A DNA stretch of 64,000 bases from Hordeum vulgare subsp. vulgare (taxonomy: Eukaryota > Streptophyta > Magnoliopsida > Poales > Poaceae): contig NC_058521.1 in NCBI RefSeq assembly GCF_904849725.1, positions 563,786,176 through 563,850,175 on the forward strand, read 5' to 3'. Below the pieces are notes generated by a model, which saw only the letters and a list, made by a program, of their open reading frames with translations, did not search any database and was not told where the DNA came from. Made by a program: the position numbers and the translations under genes. Shown piece after piece: positions 1 to 10,543 of the stretch (positions within the stretch are counted from its first letter, which is position 1; every line of letters begins with the position of its first letter).

Positions 1-32
1 TCAAAAATTATAGATACGTTGGAGACGTATCA
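1..32 (-). repeat. Element A 3' LTR, first 32 bases only
   Basis: The minus strand reads TGATACGTCTCCAACG inward from base 32, the standard start of this LTR type. The rest of the LTR lies left of the window. Confidence 0.85.
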
Positions 33-626
33 AGCATCCCCAAGCTTAACTCCTGCTCGTCCTCGAGTAGGGAATTGATAAAGACCGAATTTTTGATGTG
101 GAATGCTACCTAACATATTCGTCCTTTGTAACTTCTTTCTTGTGGTATGAATGTTCAGATCCGGAAGATTCAAAACAATAGTTTACTATTGGCATGAAAA
201 CAATAATACTTCAAGCATACTAGCAAAGTAATCATGAACTTTTGAAATAACAAGGCCAAAGAAAGTTATCCCTACAAAATCATATAGTCTCGCTATGCTC
301 CATCATCCCCACACAACGAATTTAAATCATGCACAACCCCGGTATTGGCCAAGTGATTGTTTTCGCACTCTTACTTTCTCAAACTTTTTCGACTCTCACG
401 CAATACATGAGCGTGAGCCATGGATATAGCACTATAGATGGAATAGAGTGTGGTGGAGGTTGTGAGGCAAAAAGGAGGAGATGGTCACATCGACTCGGCG
501 TATTAACGGGCTATGGAGATGCCCATCAATAGATATCAATGTGAATGAGTAGGTATTGCCATGCAACGGATGCACTAGAGCTATAAGTGTGTGAAAGCTC
601 AAAAAGAAAACTAGTGGGTGTGCACC
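33..626 (-). other. Element A 3' untranslated end with polypurine tract
   Basis: The polypurine tract (minus strand AAGCTTGGGGATGC, 34-47) abuts the LTR. The remainder is non-coding 3' region that aligns by eye with 2157-2753 in B and 57600-58195 in J. It is cut at 626 by the insertion of B. No gene is seen. Confidence 0.8.
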
Positions 627-2156
627 TGCTATGGTGACTGAGATATTCTGTCGTCTCTTGAGCTATCGTTGGTTTTTCCCTTGAAGAGGAAAGGGCGATG
701 CAACACAGGAGCAGTAAGTATTTCCCTCAGTTTGAGAACCAAGGTATCAATCCAGTAGGAAAATCTCGTCAAGTCCAGAGTACCTGCACAAACACAAAGA
801 GCTTGCACCCAACTCCATAAAGGGGTTGTCAATCCCTTCAAGATTGATTACAAAGTGAGATCTCAAGGCGGAAAGTGCAATGAAGTAAAAGAGTAAGACT
901 GAAAATACGGTGTGGAGTAGACCCGGGGGCCATAGTGTTCACTAGAGGCTTCTCTCAAAATAGCAAATATTACGGTGGGTGAACAAATTACTGTCGAGCA
1001 ATTGATAGAACCGCGCCAAGTCATGACGATATCTAAGGCAATGATCATACATATAGGCATCACGTCCGAGACAAGTAGACCGATACTTTCTACATCTACT
1101 ACTATTACTCCACACATCGACCGCTATCCAGCATGCATCTAGTGTATTGAGTTCATGACGAACAGAGTAACGCTTTAAGCAAGATGACATGATGTAGAGG
1201 GATAATCTCAAACCAATGATGAAAACCCCATCTTTTTACCCTTGATGGCAACAACACGATGCGTGCCTTGCTACCCCTTCTGTCACTGGGTGAGGTCACC
1301 GCACGGTATGAACCCAAAACCAAGCACTTTTCCCATTGCAAGAATCATAGATCTAGTTGGCCAAACAAAACCCACAACTCGAAGAGAATTACAAGGATAT
1401 GAAATCTTGCATAAGAGAGATCAGAAGAAACTCAAATAAGATTCATAGATAATCTGATCATAAATCCACAATTCATCAGATCTCGAGAAACACACCGCAA
1501 AAGAAGATTACATCGGATAGATCTCCATAAAGATCATGAAGAACTTTGTATTGAAGATCCAAGAGAGAGAAGAAGCCATCTAGCTACTAGCTATGGACCC
1601 GTAGGTGTATGGTGAACTACTCACGCATCATCGGAGAGGTCATGGTGTCGATGAAGAAGCCCTCTGTATCCGAATCCCCCCTCCGGTAGGGCACCAGAAC
1701 ATGCCCCAGATGGGATCTTGCGGAGACAGAAGCTTGCGGCGGAGGAAAAGTACTTTCGATGATATCCTCATTTTTTCTCGGATTTTAGGGAATTTATAGG
1801 AGAAAGACCTAGGGCAGAGGAGGCCCAGGGAGCCCACAACCCTCGGAGGCGCGGGCCCCCCTGGCCGCAGCTAGGGGGCTTGTGGGGTGCCTGGTGACCT
1901 CCTGCCCTAACTTTCAGGCTTCCCGATCTTTTTCTGTTCCAGAAAAAAATCTTTTTGGTAGTTTCGTTCTGTTTGGACTCCGTTTAAAATCCTCCTCTGA
2001 AAGGGGTCAAAAACATGGAAAAACAGGAACTGGCACTTGGCACTGAGTTAATAAGTTAGTCCCAATATATATATATAAGGCATACAAAACATCCAAAGTT
2101 TGACAAGATAATAGCATGAAACCATAAAAAATTATAGATATGTTGGTGACGTATCA
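627..2156 (-). repeat. Element B 3' LTR (1530 bp)
   Basis: On the minus strand it runs from TGATACG-type bases at 2156 to TAGCA at 627. It holds a GC-rich dyad at about 1828-1890 (arms around CCCACAA and CTTGTGGG). A TATA-like stretch follows the dyad in element orientation. Open frames inside (for example 1242-1439 and 1605-1799) are LTR shadows. Confidence 0.92.
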
Positions 2157-3889
2157 AGCATCCCCAAGCTTAACTCCTGCTCGTCCTCAAGTAGGGAAGT
2201 GATAAAGAATGAATTTTTGATGCGGAATGCTACCTAGCATAGTTTTCCTTTGCAACTTCTTTCATGTGACATGAATGTTCAGATCTGTAAGATTCAAAAC
2301 AATAGTTTGCTATTAACATGAAAAGAATAATACTTCAAGAAAACTAGCAAGGTAAACATGAACTTTCAAAATAACAAGGCCAAAGAAAGTTATCCCTACA
2401 AAATCATATAGTCTGGCTATGCTCCATCATCCTCAAACAACTAATGTAAATCATGCACAACCCCGGTATTGGCCAAGTAATTGTTTTCGCACTCTTACTT
2501 TCTCAAAATTTTCATAACTATCACACAATACATGAGCGTGAGCCATGGATATAGCACTATAAGTGGAATAGAGTGTGGTGGTGGTTGTGAGACAAAAAGG
2601 AGGAGATGGTCACATTGACTCGGCATATCAAAAGGCTATGGAGATGCCCATTAATAGATATCAATGTGAATGAGTAGGGATTGCCATACAAAGGATGCAC
2701 TAGAGCTATAAGTATGTGAAAGTTCAAAAGGTAAACTAGTGGGTGTGCATCCAACTTGCTTCCTCACGAAGACCTAGGGCAATTTTGAGGAAGTCCATCA
2801 TTGGAATATAAAAGCCAAGTTATATAATGAAGATTCCCACTAGCATATGGTGGTGACGAAACGAGAGGCTCTCAATCATGAAGAACATGGTGCTATTATG
2901 AAGCACAAGTGTGGAAAAAGATAGTAGCATTGTCCCTTCTCTCTTTTTCTATTTTTTTATTTGGGCTCTTAGGCCTCTCTTTTTTTCTCTTTTTTTTATT
3001 TGGGCTCTTTGGCCTCCTTTTTTAAATTTCCTCACATGGGACAATGCTCTAATAATGATGATCATCACATTTTTATTTACTCACTGCTCAAAGCTTAGAA
3101 ATGACTCCATAGGAAATGCCTCCGGCAGTGTACCGGGATGTGCAACGATCTAGCTTGGCGTATGACGTTGAAACATCTCTCTAGCAATCTTGCGATCATG
3201 CAATGGTGATATGAGAGTGACGGCTCAAGTCATGAGACGGAATGGTGGGAATTGCATGGCAATATATCTCGGAATGGCTATGAAAATGGCATAGTAGGTA
3301 GATATGGTGGCTGTTTTGAGGGAGGCATTTGGTGGGTTTGTGTACCGGCGAGAATTGCGCGACACTAGAGAGGCTAGCAATGGTGGAAGCTGAAAGTGCA
3401 TCTATACCATGGAGTCACATTAGTCATGAAGAACTCACATACTTGTTGCGAAAGTTTTTATTAGTAATCGAAACAAAGTGCTAAACGCATACTCCTAGGG
3501 GAAGGGTTGGTAGGTGTTAACCATCGCGCGATCCCGACCTCAACACAAAGGATGAAAATCAATAGATCAATTATGCTCCGACTTCCTAACATAGCGGTTC
3601 ACCATACGTGCATGCTACGGGAACCACTAACTTCAACACAAGTATTTCTAAATTCACAACACCCTACTAACATAACTCTTAGTATTACCAGATTCACGTC
3701 TCAAAACTAATTGAGAGGAATCAAAAACTTCTCTTTCTACTCAATGCACATGAAGATTAGAGGTTTTTGTATCCTCTTTGGGTACCTATAACCTCTGGGA
3801 TTACTTTCATAGCAGAAGCCAACTACCAAGTCACGCACCGCCGTGCTCTAAAAGATCTAAGTGAAGCACATAGAGCAAAATTATCTAGC
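2157..3889 (-). other. Element B 3' UTR with polypurine tract and long-range stem
   Basis: The polypurine tract copy is at 2158-2171. An 11-bp perfect inverted repeat, AGCATTGTCCC at 2926-2936 and GGGACAATGCT at 3038-3048, encloses a pyrimidine-rich stretch (purine-rich on the element strand). The rest aligns with the same zone of A, J and F. No convincing coding sequence is seen. Confidence 0.7.
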
Positions 3890-4216
3890 TCAAAAGATAT
3901 AAGTGAAGCACAACGAGCATTCTAGAAAAATCACGATGAGTGCATGTATCTCTCTAAAGGTGTGCAGCAAGGATGATTGTGACACAACAAAAAGAAAAAG
4001 ACTCCTAAGATACAAGACGCTCCAAGCAAAAACACATATCATGTGGTGAATAAAAATATAGCTCCAAGTAATGTTACCGATGGATTGAAGACGAAAGAGG
4101 GGATGCCTTCCCGGGGCATCCCCAAGCTTAGGCTTCTTGGTGTCCTTGAATTTGGCTTGGGATGCCTTGGGCATCCCCAAGCTTGAGCTCTTTCCACTCC
4201 CTATCTCTTTGTCCAT
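3890..4216 (-). CDS. ORF Y of element B: small hydrophobic protein of unknown function
   Basis: This 108-codon frame starts at the ATG at 4216; an upstream TTG at 4231 is in frame. It begins MDKEIGSGKSSSLG, then has two stretches where the polypurine-like DNA is translated (SLGMPK and KLGDAPG). It continues with a hydrophobic part including TWSYIFIHHMICV and a second hydrophobic run to the end, consistent with one or two membrane segments. The same frame is recognisable in A (35581-35866), F (52528-52911) and J (59461-59670), each with damage. It lies between ORF X or protease and the 3' LTR, where env-like genes lie in Athila elements, but no homology to env is visible. It may equally be an accident of conserved structured DNA. 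Function not recognised. Confidence 0.35.
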   Translation of the reverse strand: MDKEIGSGKSSSLGMPKASQAKFKDTKKPKLGDAPGRHPLFRLQSIGNITWSYIFIHHMICVFAWSVLYLRSLFLFVVSQSSLLHTFREIHALIVIFLECSLCFTYIF

Positions 4217-4839
4217 GAGAACATCACCCAAAACTTGAAAACTTCACAACACAAAACTTAAAGAGAAACTCATGATAACAGTAGCACAAGAAAACAAACT
4301 ACCACCTCTTTAGGTACTGTAGCAATATTGATTTCTATTTATATTGGTGTTAGATTACTGTATTCTCACTTTTCCATGGCTAGTACCCCCCGATACTATC
4401 CATAGTTTCATCAAAACAAGCAACCAACTCAACAAAAACAGAATCTGTCAAAAACAGATCAAACTGTAGCAATCTGTATACTTCATATACTTCTGGTACC
4501 TCACAAATTCTGAATAATTAGGACTGCCTGGGAAAAAGGCATATCAACCAGCAGCAAAAAGAATCAATGCAAAATCTCTTTCTGAATACAAATGAAAAAT
4601 AATCTCGTGAGCGAAAATTTTATGTCTTTTTCCAGCAGGATCAAACAACCAACAACAAACTAGTCATAAAGGTTTTTCTTGGCTCAAACGCAAAAAGAAA
4701 CACAAAAGACACAATCATAACAGAATTATGATGGTGTGGACGCAACAAAATAGAAAGGAAAAGATAAATTCATTGGGTTGCCTCCCAACAAGCGATATTG
4801 TTTAACGCCCGTAGCTAGGCATTGATAATTCAATGATGC
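4217..4839 (-). other. Element B spacer between ORF X and ORF Y, with conserved hairpin
   Basis: Non-coding stretch. The hairpin TTGGG-TTGCCT-CCCAA lies in the conserved block 4765-4800, directly after ORF X. The same block follows ORF X in A and J and the protease in F. Confidence 0.65.
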
Positions 4840-5589
4840 TCACATAAAAGACAAGAATTGAAGCACAAAGAGAGCACCATAAAGCATGTGAAAATCACAT
4901 CTAATTCTAACATACTTCCTATGCATAGACATTTTATAGGAAAACAAATTGGCAAGACAACCAATAGTTACCAAATGCAAGGAAGAAGAAAGAGACAATA
5001 GCAATCTTAACATAACGAGAGCTAATTTGGTAACATGAAAGTTTCTACCACAATATTTTCCTCTCTCATAGCAATTACATGTGGGATCATATTCAAATTC
5101 CACAATATAGCTATCACAAAGGATATTCTTTTCATGATCCACATGCATGCAAAGTTGACGCTCTTCAAAAATAGTGGGATTATCATCAACTAAAGTCATG
5201 ACTTCTCCAAACCCACTTTCAATATTATTGCAAATGTCATACACATCATGAGGCTTAATTTTTTTTTCAAGATCATAAGGAAAATCATTACCCCAATCAT
5301 GATCATTGCAACAAGTAGTGGACATAGAAAAACTAGCATCCCCAAGCTTAGGGTTTTGCATATTTTTAGCATGATTGTCACTAATAGAATTTATAGTGAA
5401 ACCATTGCAATCATGCTTTTCATTCAAGGAGCCCTCGTGAATCACTTCATAAATTTCTTGATCACGATTTTCAGATTCACGCATCTCAAGCAAAACTCCA
5501 TAAAGATAGTCAAGTGCACTCAACTCACTAGCAATTGGATCAACATAATTGGATCTCTTAAAGAGATTAGCAAGTGGATGAGGATCCAT
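4840..5589 (-). CDS. ORF X of element B: 249-aa protein in the gag position, function unknown
   Basis: It starts at ATG 5589, about 200 bases after the primer site, and is open for 249 codons. Residues 1-60 are acidic and mixed (MDPHPLANLF at the start). Residues 80-85 (PKLGDA) are encoded by a polypurine-tract-like sequence. Residues 147-185 hold a Cys/His-rich patch (C147, H149, H152, C158, C171, C173, C180, H185). Residues 189-216 are strongly hydrophobic and could be a membrane segment. No gag, zinc-knuckle, protease or polymerase motif is present. J keeps the same frame with one frameshift and A keeps it with stops. Its place just after the PBS is where gag should start, so it replaces gag in these short elements. 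Family not recognised and activity unknown. Confidence 0.55.
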   Translation of the reverse strand: MDPHPLANLFKRSNYVDPIASELSALDYLYGVLLEMRESENRDQEIYEVIHEGSLNEKHDCNGFTINSISDNHAKNMQNPKLGDASFSMSTTCCNDHDWGNDFPYDLEKKIKPHDVYDICNNIESGFGEVMTLVDDNPTIFEERQLCMHVDHEKNILCDSYIVEFEYDPTCNCYERGKYCGRNFHVTKLALVMLRLLLSLSSSLHLVTIGCLANLFSYKMSMHRKYVRIRCDFHMLYGALFVLQFLSFM

Positions 5590-5789
5590 ATCACTAGATT
5601 TTCAGCAAGCGATGATGCAGGCATATTGAAGGCACATAACACACAAGCAAAGTAAAGGAAAATGAAAAAAAGGCAAATATTTTTGTAATTTTTTTTTTCA
5701 GAAGTGGGGGAGAGGAAAATGAGAGGCAAAAAAGTAAATGCAAGACATGAGCTTGCAACACTTACTTGGATGAGTTATTGACTTGATCC

Positions 5790-5807
5790 TCCCCGGCAAC
5801 GGCGCCA
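5790..5807 (-). other. Primer binding site of element B
   Basis: The minus strand reads TGGCGCCGTTGCCGGGGA, the Athila-type primer site usually assigned to tRNA-Asp. The LTR starts 10 bases away at 5818. Confidence 0.88.
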
Positions 5808-5817
5808 GAAATCCTAC

Positions 5818-6392
5818 TGCTACGGCGATAGATATCTTCTGTCGTCTCTTGAGCTTGCGTTGGTTTTTCCCTTGAAGAGGATAGGGCGATGCAGCACAGG
5901 AGCAGTAAGTATTTCCCTCAGTTTGAGAACCAAGGTATCAATCCAGTAGGAGAATCTCGTCAAGTCCAGAGTACCTGCACAAACACAAAGAGCTTGCACC
6001 CAACGCTATAAAGGGGTTGTCAATCCCATCAATATTGATTACAAAGTGAGATCTGAAGGCGGAAAGTGCAAAGAAGTAAAAGACTAAGACTGAAAATATG
6101 GTGTGGAGTAGACCCGGAGCCATAGTGTTCACTAGAGGCTTCTCTCAAAATAGCAAATATTATGGTGGGTGAACAAATTGCTGTCGACCAATTGATAAAA
6201 CCGCGCAAAGTCATGACGATGTCTAAGGCAATGATCATACATATAGGCATCACGTCCGAGACAAGTAGACCGATACTTTCTGCATCTACTACTATTACTC
6301 CACACATCGACCGCTATCCAGCATGCATCTAGTGTATTGAGTTCATGACGAACAGAGTAACGCTTTAAGCAAGATGACATGATGTAGAGGGA
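5818..6392 (-). repeat. Element B 5' LTR, first fragment
   Basis: Matches 627-1200 of the other LTR. It is interrupted at 6392 by element C and resumes at 19677; 6388-6392 (AGGGA) is the left TSD of C. Confidence 0.9.
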
Positions 6393-7922
6393 TGATGACC
6401 CACAAGTATAGGGGATCAATCATAGACCTTTCGATAAGTAAGAGTGTCGAACCCAACGAGGAGAAGAAGGCTCATATAAACGGTTTTCAACAAGGTAATA
6501 ACTGCAAGCACTGAAAGTAGCGGTAACAAGTGATGGTGTAGTGAGGTGAAACGTAGCAAGCGAAAAGTAACAAGTAACAAGTAGTAGCAATGGTGAAAGA
6601 AGTGGCCCAATCCATTTTGTAGCAAGGGAAAAGCCTGAACAAAGTCTTACAAGAGGAAAAACGCTCCCGAGGACACATGGGAATTTCTGTCATGCTAGTT
6701 TCATCATGTTCATATGATTCGCGTTCGTTACTTTGATAGTTTGATATGTGGGTGGACCGGCGCTTGGGTACTGCCCTTACTTGGACAAGCATCCCACTTA
6801 TGATTAACCCCTCTCGCAAGCATCCGCAACTACGAAAAAAGAATTAAGATAACGTCTAACCATAGCATTAAACTAGTGGATCCAAGTCAGCCCCTTACGA
6901 AGCAACGCATAGACTGGGGTTTAAGCTTCTGTCACTCTAGCAACCCATCATCTACTTACTACTCCCCAATGCCTTCCTCTAGGCGCAAATATGGTGAAGT
7001 GTTATGTAGTCGACGTTCACATAACACCACTAGAGGAAAAACAACATACAACATATCAAAATACCGAACGAATACCAAATTCACATGACTATTATCAGCA
7101 TGACTTATCCCATGTCCTCAGGAACAAAAGTAACTACTCACAAATCATAATCATAATCATGATCAGAGGTGTAATGAATAGCATCAAGGATCTGAACATA
7201 AACTCTTTCACCAAGTAATCCAACTAGCATCAACTACAAAGAGTAATCAACACTACTAGCAACCTTACAAGTACCAATCGGAGTCGCGAGACGGAGATTG
7301 GTTACAAGAGATGAACTAGGGTTTGGAGAGGAGATGGTGCCGATGAAGATGTTGATGGAGATGCCTCCCCTCCAACGAGAGGAGTGTTGGTGATGACGAT
7401 GGCGACGATTTCCCCCTCCGGGAGGGAAGTTTCCCCGGCAGGATCGTCCTGCGAGAGCTCTAGATTGGATCTGCTCAAGTTCCGCATCGTGGCGGCGGAG
7501 AATCCACGAAAAAGCTCCTCCCTGATTTTTTTTCCGGACGAAACCCTTCATATAGCAAAAGAGGGGGGCCAGTGGGCCACCAGGGTGCCCACAAGCCCTG
7601 TTGTCGCGGCCAGGGGGTAGGCCGCGGCAACCAGGCTTGTGGGCCCCTGGTTGCTCCCCTCTGACACTTCTTTCGCCCAGTATTTTTTATATATTCCCAA
7701 AAAAATCCACGTTGATTTTCAAGGCATTTGGAGTTGCGCAGAATAGAGGACTCAGACTTGCTCCTTTTCCAGTCCAGAATTCCAGCTGCCGGTATTCTCC
7801 CTCTTCAAATAAACCTTGCAAAATAAGAGAGAAAAGGCATAAGTATGGTTCCACAAAGTATAATAACAGTCCATAAAGCGATAAATATCAACATGAAAGC
7901 ATGATGCAAAATGGACGCATCA
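6393..7922 (-). repeat. Element C 3' LTR (1530 bp)
   Basis: On the minus strand it begins TGATGCGTCC at 7922 and ends GGGTCATCA at 6393. A GC-rich dyad lies at 7580-7650 (CCACAAGCC type arms), followed in element orientation by a TATA-like TATATGAA near 7545. Internal open frames on either strand are shadows. Confidence 0.93.
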
Positions 7923-9404
7923 ACTCCCCCAAGCTTAGACCTCGCTTGTCCTCAAGAGAAAACCAAGACCCAAAACATGTCCACATGTTTAGGGACGAAG
8001 GTGTCGATAAAACATAATACGGACATGAGGGCATCATGATCACACATAGAACAACAATACATCATAGAGATTCTTATGGGAAAGTAACAATTCCTTCACA
8101 AAGCAAAGTATGAAACAAAAACCTTACCGAGAAGTAGCCAACAACAGTCCATAGTCACTGAAGCAATTGCAATTTATCATATTATCAGAAAGAGTCAAAT
8201 AAGAGCTTGTAAGGCAAATCCACATACTCAATCATCTCTTTTGTTTTCCACAATTGTTACAACTCACGTGGTACTCATGAATCAAAGTTTCAGTTGGACA
8301 CAGAGAAAGATATGGGCTTATAATTTTGCCTCCCAACCATTTACCTCATGGGTAAAGTCAACAATAATAAAGCATAAGTACTCAGCTTCATGTTGATATA
8401 TGAATATAGATCTTTCCCAAGCATATGACGTTCACCAAGAAAAAGGATAAATAAGGAATTGGTGAAGATCACCATGACTCTTACAAGGGCAAAAAGTAAA
8501 GGTACAAGATAGGACCTTCGTAGAGGGAAGCAGAGGTTGTCATGCGCTTTTGAGGTTTGGATGCGTGTCCTCTTAGTGCGGAGGAACATCACTTTATATT
8601 GCCTCCTGTGATAAAGAACTTTATTATGCAGTCTGTCGCTTTTATGTCTTCCTCATCACAGGTTCGTACAAAGCTTATTTTCCACACACTAATAGATCAT
8701 ACATATTAGAGAGCATTTTTTATTGCTTGCACCGATGACAACTTACTTGAGGGATCTTATTCAATCCATAGGTAGGTATGGTGGACACTCATGGCAAAAC
8801 TGGGTTGAAGGTTTATGGATGCACAAGTAGTATCTCTACTTGGTGCGGGAGTTTTGGCTAATATGAGGTGGAAGAAATCGTCACATGCTAAGGGATCTCT
8901 AATCATATAACATTGCTTGGAACCAAGCAAACACAATTCATTATGTTGTCTTCCTTGTCCAACATCTACTTCTAAGCATGTAATAGTTTGGTGAGTGCTC
9001 ACAATTATAGAAAGTGTCTAAGATGATATATTTATATGTGAACCTCTCTTTCCTTATTACTTCTTATTAATTGCAACAATGACTGGGGTCTATGTTTGTC
9101 TATTCTCAACAAGTTTCAATCATCATACTTGTTATATGTGAAGCTATCACTTTCCATGAGATCATCTCATGATCTTTCATGCTATCGTTCTTTTCATACT
9201 TTTGATCACGGCACAAAGCAAAGTCCTTAACTAAGATACTCTTTATTATATAGCTCGCAAGCTCGAATACATTGGGGGAGACACAAGGCAAAAGACTCAA
9301 ACTAAACACTAAAGACTTAAACCACTAAGAGAAGAAATAAAACTGAAAAGGAAAGAACTAAAACAAAGGTAAAAGCAAAAGATATAAAGGTGAGACGATA
9401 CCAG
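7923..9404 (-). other. Element C 3' UTR with polypurine tract
   Basis: The polypurine tract AAGCTTGGGGGAGT (minus strand, 7923-7936) abuts the 3' LTR. The remaining 1.4 kb is AT-rich with only scattered short frames. No gene is seen. Confidence 0.7.
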
Positions 9405-9444
9405 GGCAACTCCCCCAAGCTTGGCATAAGCCAAGGGAGTTGCC
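9405..9444. repeat. Hairpin carrying a second polypurine-tract copy in element C
   Basis: Arms GGCAACTCCC (9405-9414) and GGGAGTTGCC (9435-9444) are perfectly complementary. The loop contains CCCAAGCTT, the same core as the true polypurine tract at 7923. It sits directly downstream of ORF3 in element orientation. Confidence 0.7.
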
Positions 9445-9455
9445 CATACCAATGC

Positions 9456-9854
9456 TTAGTTGTCTTCCTTTGGTGGTGATGGTGGTGGAGTTGATGAAGT
9501 AGTCTTTGCCTTTGATTCCAAGAGAGTTGTAAATCTTTGATTTATACCTTTGAGATCTGCAACATGGTTTTCCAGCAAAACAACTTCACGAGAAAGGGAA
9601 ATATTGCGAGCACGAGTTGTTTCACAAAACCTCAAGAGTTCAATCAAGGATGGAGACAGCACGTGGAGGAAGGGTTGGAGAAAATCTACTCCTTCAACGT
9701 CTTCAATGTTGAACATAGGTTGAACTTCCTCCCTAGCTTGGGTTTTCTCCTTAGTTTTGTCCTTGGCTTCCGTGACTTCTACCCTTTTCAGATCAACATC
9801 TACTTCTTCATGAGCTTGAGGGAGATTATTCTCCCCAACAGATTCCTGAGACAT
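9456..9854 (-). CDS. ORF3 of element C: 132-aa coiled-coil-like protein downstream of pol
   Basis: Starts at ATG 9854 (MSQESVGENN) and ends at 9456. The N-terminal half is highly charged (E/K/D runs, about residues 15-45). Residues 65-115 have heptad-like leucine spacing (SPSLIELLRF, LENHVADLKG), suggesting a short coiled coil. The C-terminus is Ser/Thr/Pro-rich. It occupies the slot between integrase and the 3' LTR, where Athila elements can carry an env-like gene, but it has no signal peptide or membrane segment, so env is not supported. It could be a truncated remnant. Function not recognised. Confidence 0.4.
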   Translation of the reverse strand: MSQESVGENNLPQAHEEVDVDLKRVEVTEAKDKTKEKTQAREEVQPMFNIEDVEGVDFLQPFLHVLSPSLIELLRFCETTRARNISLSREVVLLENHVADLKGINQRFTTLLESKAKTTSSTPPPSPPKEDN

Positions 9855-9997
9855 CTTTGCTCTAAATCTGCGGCAGACAACAGGCTCGAAACGAAAACAG
9901 AGGAAAATTGCGTGATACGGAGATCAAAACCCTCGGGCGTAAATATAATGATTTTTTCTGGACCAGAAGGAGTGCTCCGCAAGAAAACTGAGTCTGG

Positions 9998-10078
9998 GAG
10001 GCACACGAGGTGCCCACAAGCCCTGTTGCCGCGGCCAGGGGGCAGCGGCAACCAAGCTTGTGGCCGCCTCGTGCGCTC
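9998..10078. repeat. GC-rich inverted repeat in C's internal domain resembling its own LTR promoter dyad
   Basis: Outer arms are GAGGCACACGAGG-like at the left and CGCCTCGTGCGCTC-like at the right. Inner arms are CCCACAAG and CTTGTGG around GCGGCCAGGGGGC. The inner part matches the dyad of C's LTRs (7580-7650, 19320-19400), although this copy lies between integrase and ORF3. Confidence 0.65.
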
Positions 10079-10135
10079 TCCGGACTGCTTTTTATTTTTC
10101 TAATTTTCCAAAAATTCCAAAACGGAGAAATTTTC

Positions 10136-10525
10136 CTATTGGAAAATTTTCAGAGTCCAATTACTTACCAAAACAGATACCTCTTTGTTTTCAGGGTCTG
10201 AAACAGGCTGATAAACATCCCTTATGTACTCCTGTGGTGTTATGATATTGATGATATTGGTCTCAACATTTATGGGAGTACCAGAGATGTAATGCTTGAT
10301 TCTTTGCCCATTTACCACTCTAGGAAAATTACCTTCCATGTTATTGATCTTGATGGCACCGGAACGATATACTTCCTCGACAACGTAGGGACCTTCCCAT
10401 TTAGAGAGAAGCTTCCCTGCGAAGAATCTTAAACGAGAATTGTATAGCAGGACATAATCACCTACATTGAACTCTCGCTTTTGTATTCTTTTATCGTGCC
10501 ACCTCTTAACCTTTTCCTTGAACAA
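10136..10525 (-). pseudogene. pol: Element C integrase C-terminal part, separated from the core by D
   Basis: The frame 10525-10136 encodes WHDKRIQKREFNVGDYVLLY, the GPY/F-type tail of Gypsy integrase, followed by KWEGPYVVEEVYRSGAIKI. Together with 13527-16237 it formed one reading frame before D inserted. About 40 further residues follow the GPY region and end near 10136. It cannot be expressed with the catalytic core in its present state. Confidence 0.85.
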
Positions 10526-10543
10526 CTTGGCATTCTCATATGC

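Noticed and set aside
863..1341. Recurrent 60-95-aa minus frames in Athila-type LTRs (also 6029-6419, 39262-39577, 55629-55841, 61536-61904)
   Set aside because: They recur because the LTRs recur; they overlap in different frames and lie in U5/R sequence.
3890..4231. Start of ORF Y at 4231
   Set aside because: That codon is TTG; the first ATG is at 4216.
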